This document shows positions 63,575-64,000 of a stretch of DNA of 64,000 bases, one piece after another (within the stretch, counting starts at the first letter, position 1; every line of letters starts with the position of its first letter). The notes beneath the pieces were generated by a model. It was not told the origin of the DNA. It saw only the letters and a program-made list of their open reading frames with translations, and did not search any database. This DNA comes from Halobacillus sp. A5. GTDB taxonomy: Bacteria; Bacillota; Bacilli; Bacillales; Halobacillaceae. A program made the position numbers and the translations under genes. The DNA lies in contig NZ_JAIZEO010000003.1 in assembly GCF_024189315.1 (NCBI RefSeq), positions 310,001 to 374,000 of the forward strand. Direction: 5' to 3'.

Positions 63575-64000
63575 TTATTCGCCTCCTTTCACGGTGTCGG
63601 CTAAGGACGTAAATAAATAAAATGAAGAAACGGATCCAGGATCAAGGTGGCCGATCGAACGATCTCCAAGGTAGGAAGCTCGACCTTTAGTAGCTTTCAT
63701 ATCTTTTGTATTCTCCATTGCTTTTTCTGCAGTGTCAGTTAATTTTTCAGGAGAAAAGTTATTGTCGAAAAGTTCCATAACGGGAATCCAGACATCGATT
63801 AACGTTTTTTCACCTTGATCAGATTTTCCTCGTTGTTTGACTCCAGCCAAAGCTTCTTCTAACCCGGTTTTAAAACTTGACTCGTCAACAGGATCAATGC
63901 CTTTTAATGAGGTGGCCAGTTTGAGAAATGCAGTCCCATAGAGAGGGCCGGATGCCCCTCCAACTTTACTCATCACTGTCATCGCAGTATCTCTTAAAGC
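63575..64000 (-). CDS. dhaL: Dihydroxyacetone kinase subunit DhaL, N-terminus outside the window
   Basis: The frame is open to the right edge, giving 141 codons of an expected length near 200. The internal Met at 63982 is not the start: ALRDTA precedes it in frame. SKVGGASGPLYGTAF is the nucleotide-binding region and GRASYLGDRSIGHLDPGS the second conserved block. DhaL binds ADP/ATP and phosphorylates dihydroxyacetone held by DhaK. dhaK should lie to the right. Confidence 0.9.
   Translation of the reverse strand, partial: ALRDTAMTVMSKVGGASGPLYGTAFLKLATSLKGIDPVDESSFKTGLEEALAGVKQRGKSDQGEKTLIDVWIPVMELFDNNFSPEKLTDTAEKAMENTKDMKATKGRASYLGDRSIGHLDPGSVSSFYLFTSLADTVKGGE

Overview
The window looks like chromosome from a moderately halophilic Bacillaceae bacterium, Halobacillus-like by inference. 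The gene set is typical of Bacillus relatives: manR-manP, nifS facing nadBCA, guaD, yhgE, yflT and a sigma-B-type katE. Most genes carry strong AGGAGG-type ribosome sites, several start at TTG or GTG, and the exported proteins are very acidic. No rRNA, tRNA, phage, IS or CRISPR was found.

Layout. 1-883: partial gene of unknown function. 1118-5056: mannose-type PTS regulator and transporter. 5246-13792: alpha-galactoside locus with a GH4 alpha-galactosidase, two LacI-type regulators, an ABC importer lacking its ATPase, a decayed GH36 alpha-galactosidase and galM. 14108-14578: guaD. 14896-31905: a 17-kb catabolic region with three acyl-CoA dehydrogenases, two thiolases, three SDR dehydrogenases, a FAS1-like/MaoC hydratase pair, a thioesterase, an acyl-CoA ligase, a TetR regulator and a complete Liv-type importer. 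Two promoters in it share an identical TetR-like palindrome. 31956-39709: UbiA prenyltransferase, CapA-like lipoprotein, M14 peptidase, small proteins, YhgE and a two-domain CMD protein. 39926-46691: galactitol-type PTS operon with tandem duplicated gatB genes and an unannotated 51-residue ORF. 46799-49722: stress protein and exported GH13 amylase. 49813-54532: divergent nifS and nadBCA. 54658-57004: two AimR-like peptide receptors and a peptide precursor gene. 57606-64000: catalase, FUSC protein, EamA permease, and dhaM with partial dhaL.

The most interesting element is the 54658-57004 locus. Two paralogous helical-repeat proteins resemble the phage arbitrium receptor AimR but seem to lack its N-terminal DNA-binding part. 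They are followed without a gap by a 52-codon secreted-peptide gene, too short for usual gene calling, that ends in DPGDGGIG and carries the same octapeptide once more internally. No phage genes surround it, so it may be a host-owned arbitrium-like signalling system. Other notable items are the GH36 relic, gatB copies with a perfectly conserved central block (possible gene conversion), a strict 20-bp array of TTATGGGC boxes, and a beta-oxidation-like cluster that appears to use R-type hydratases with SDRs.
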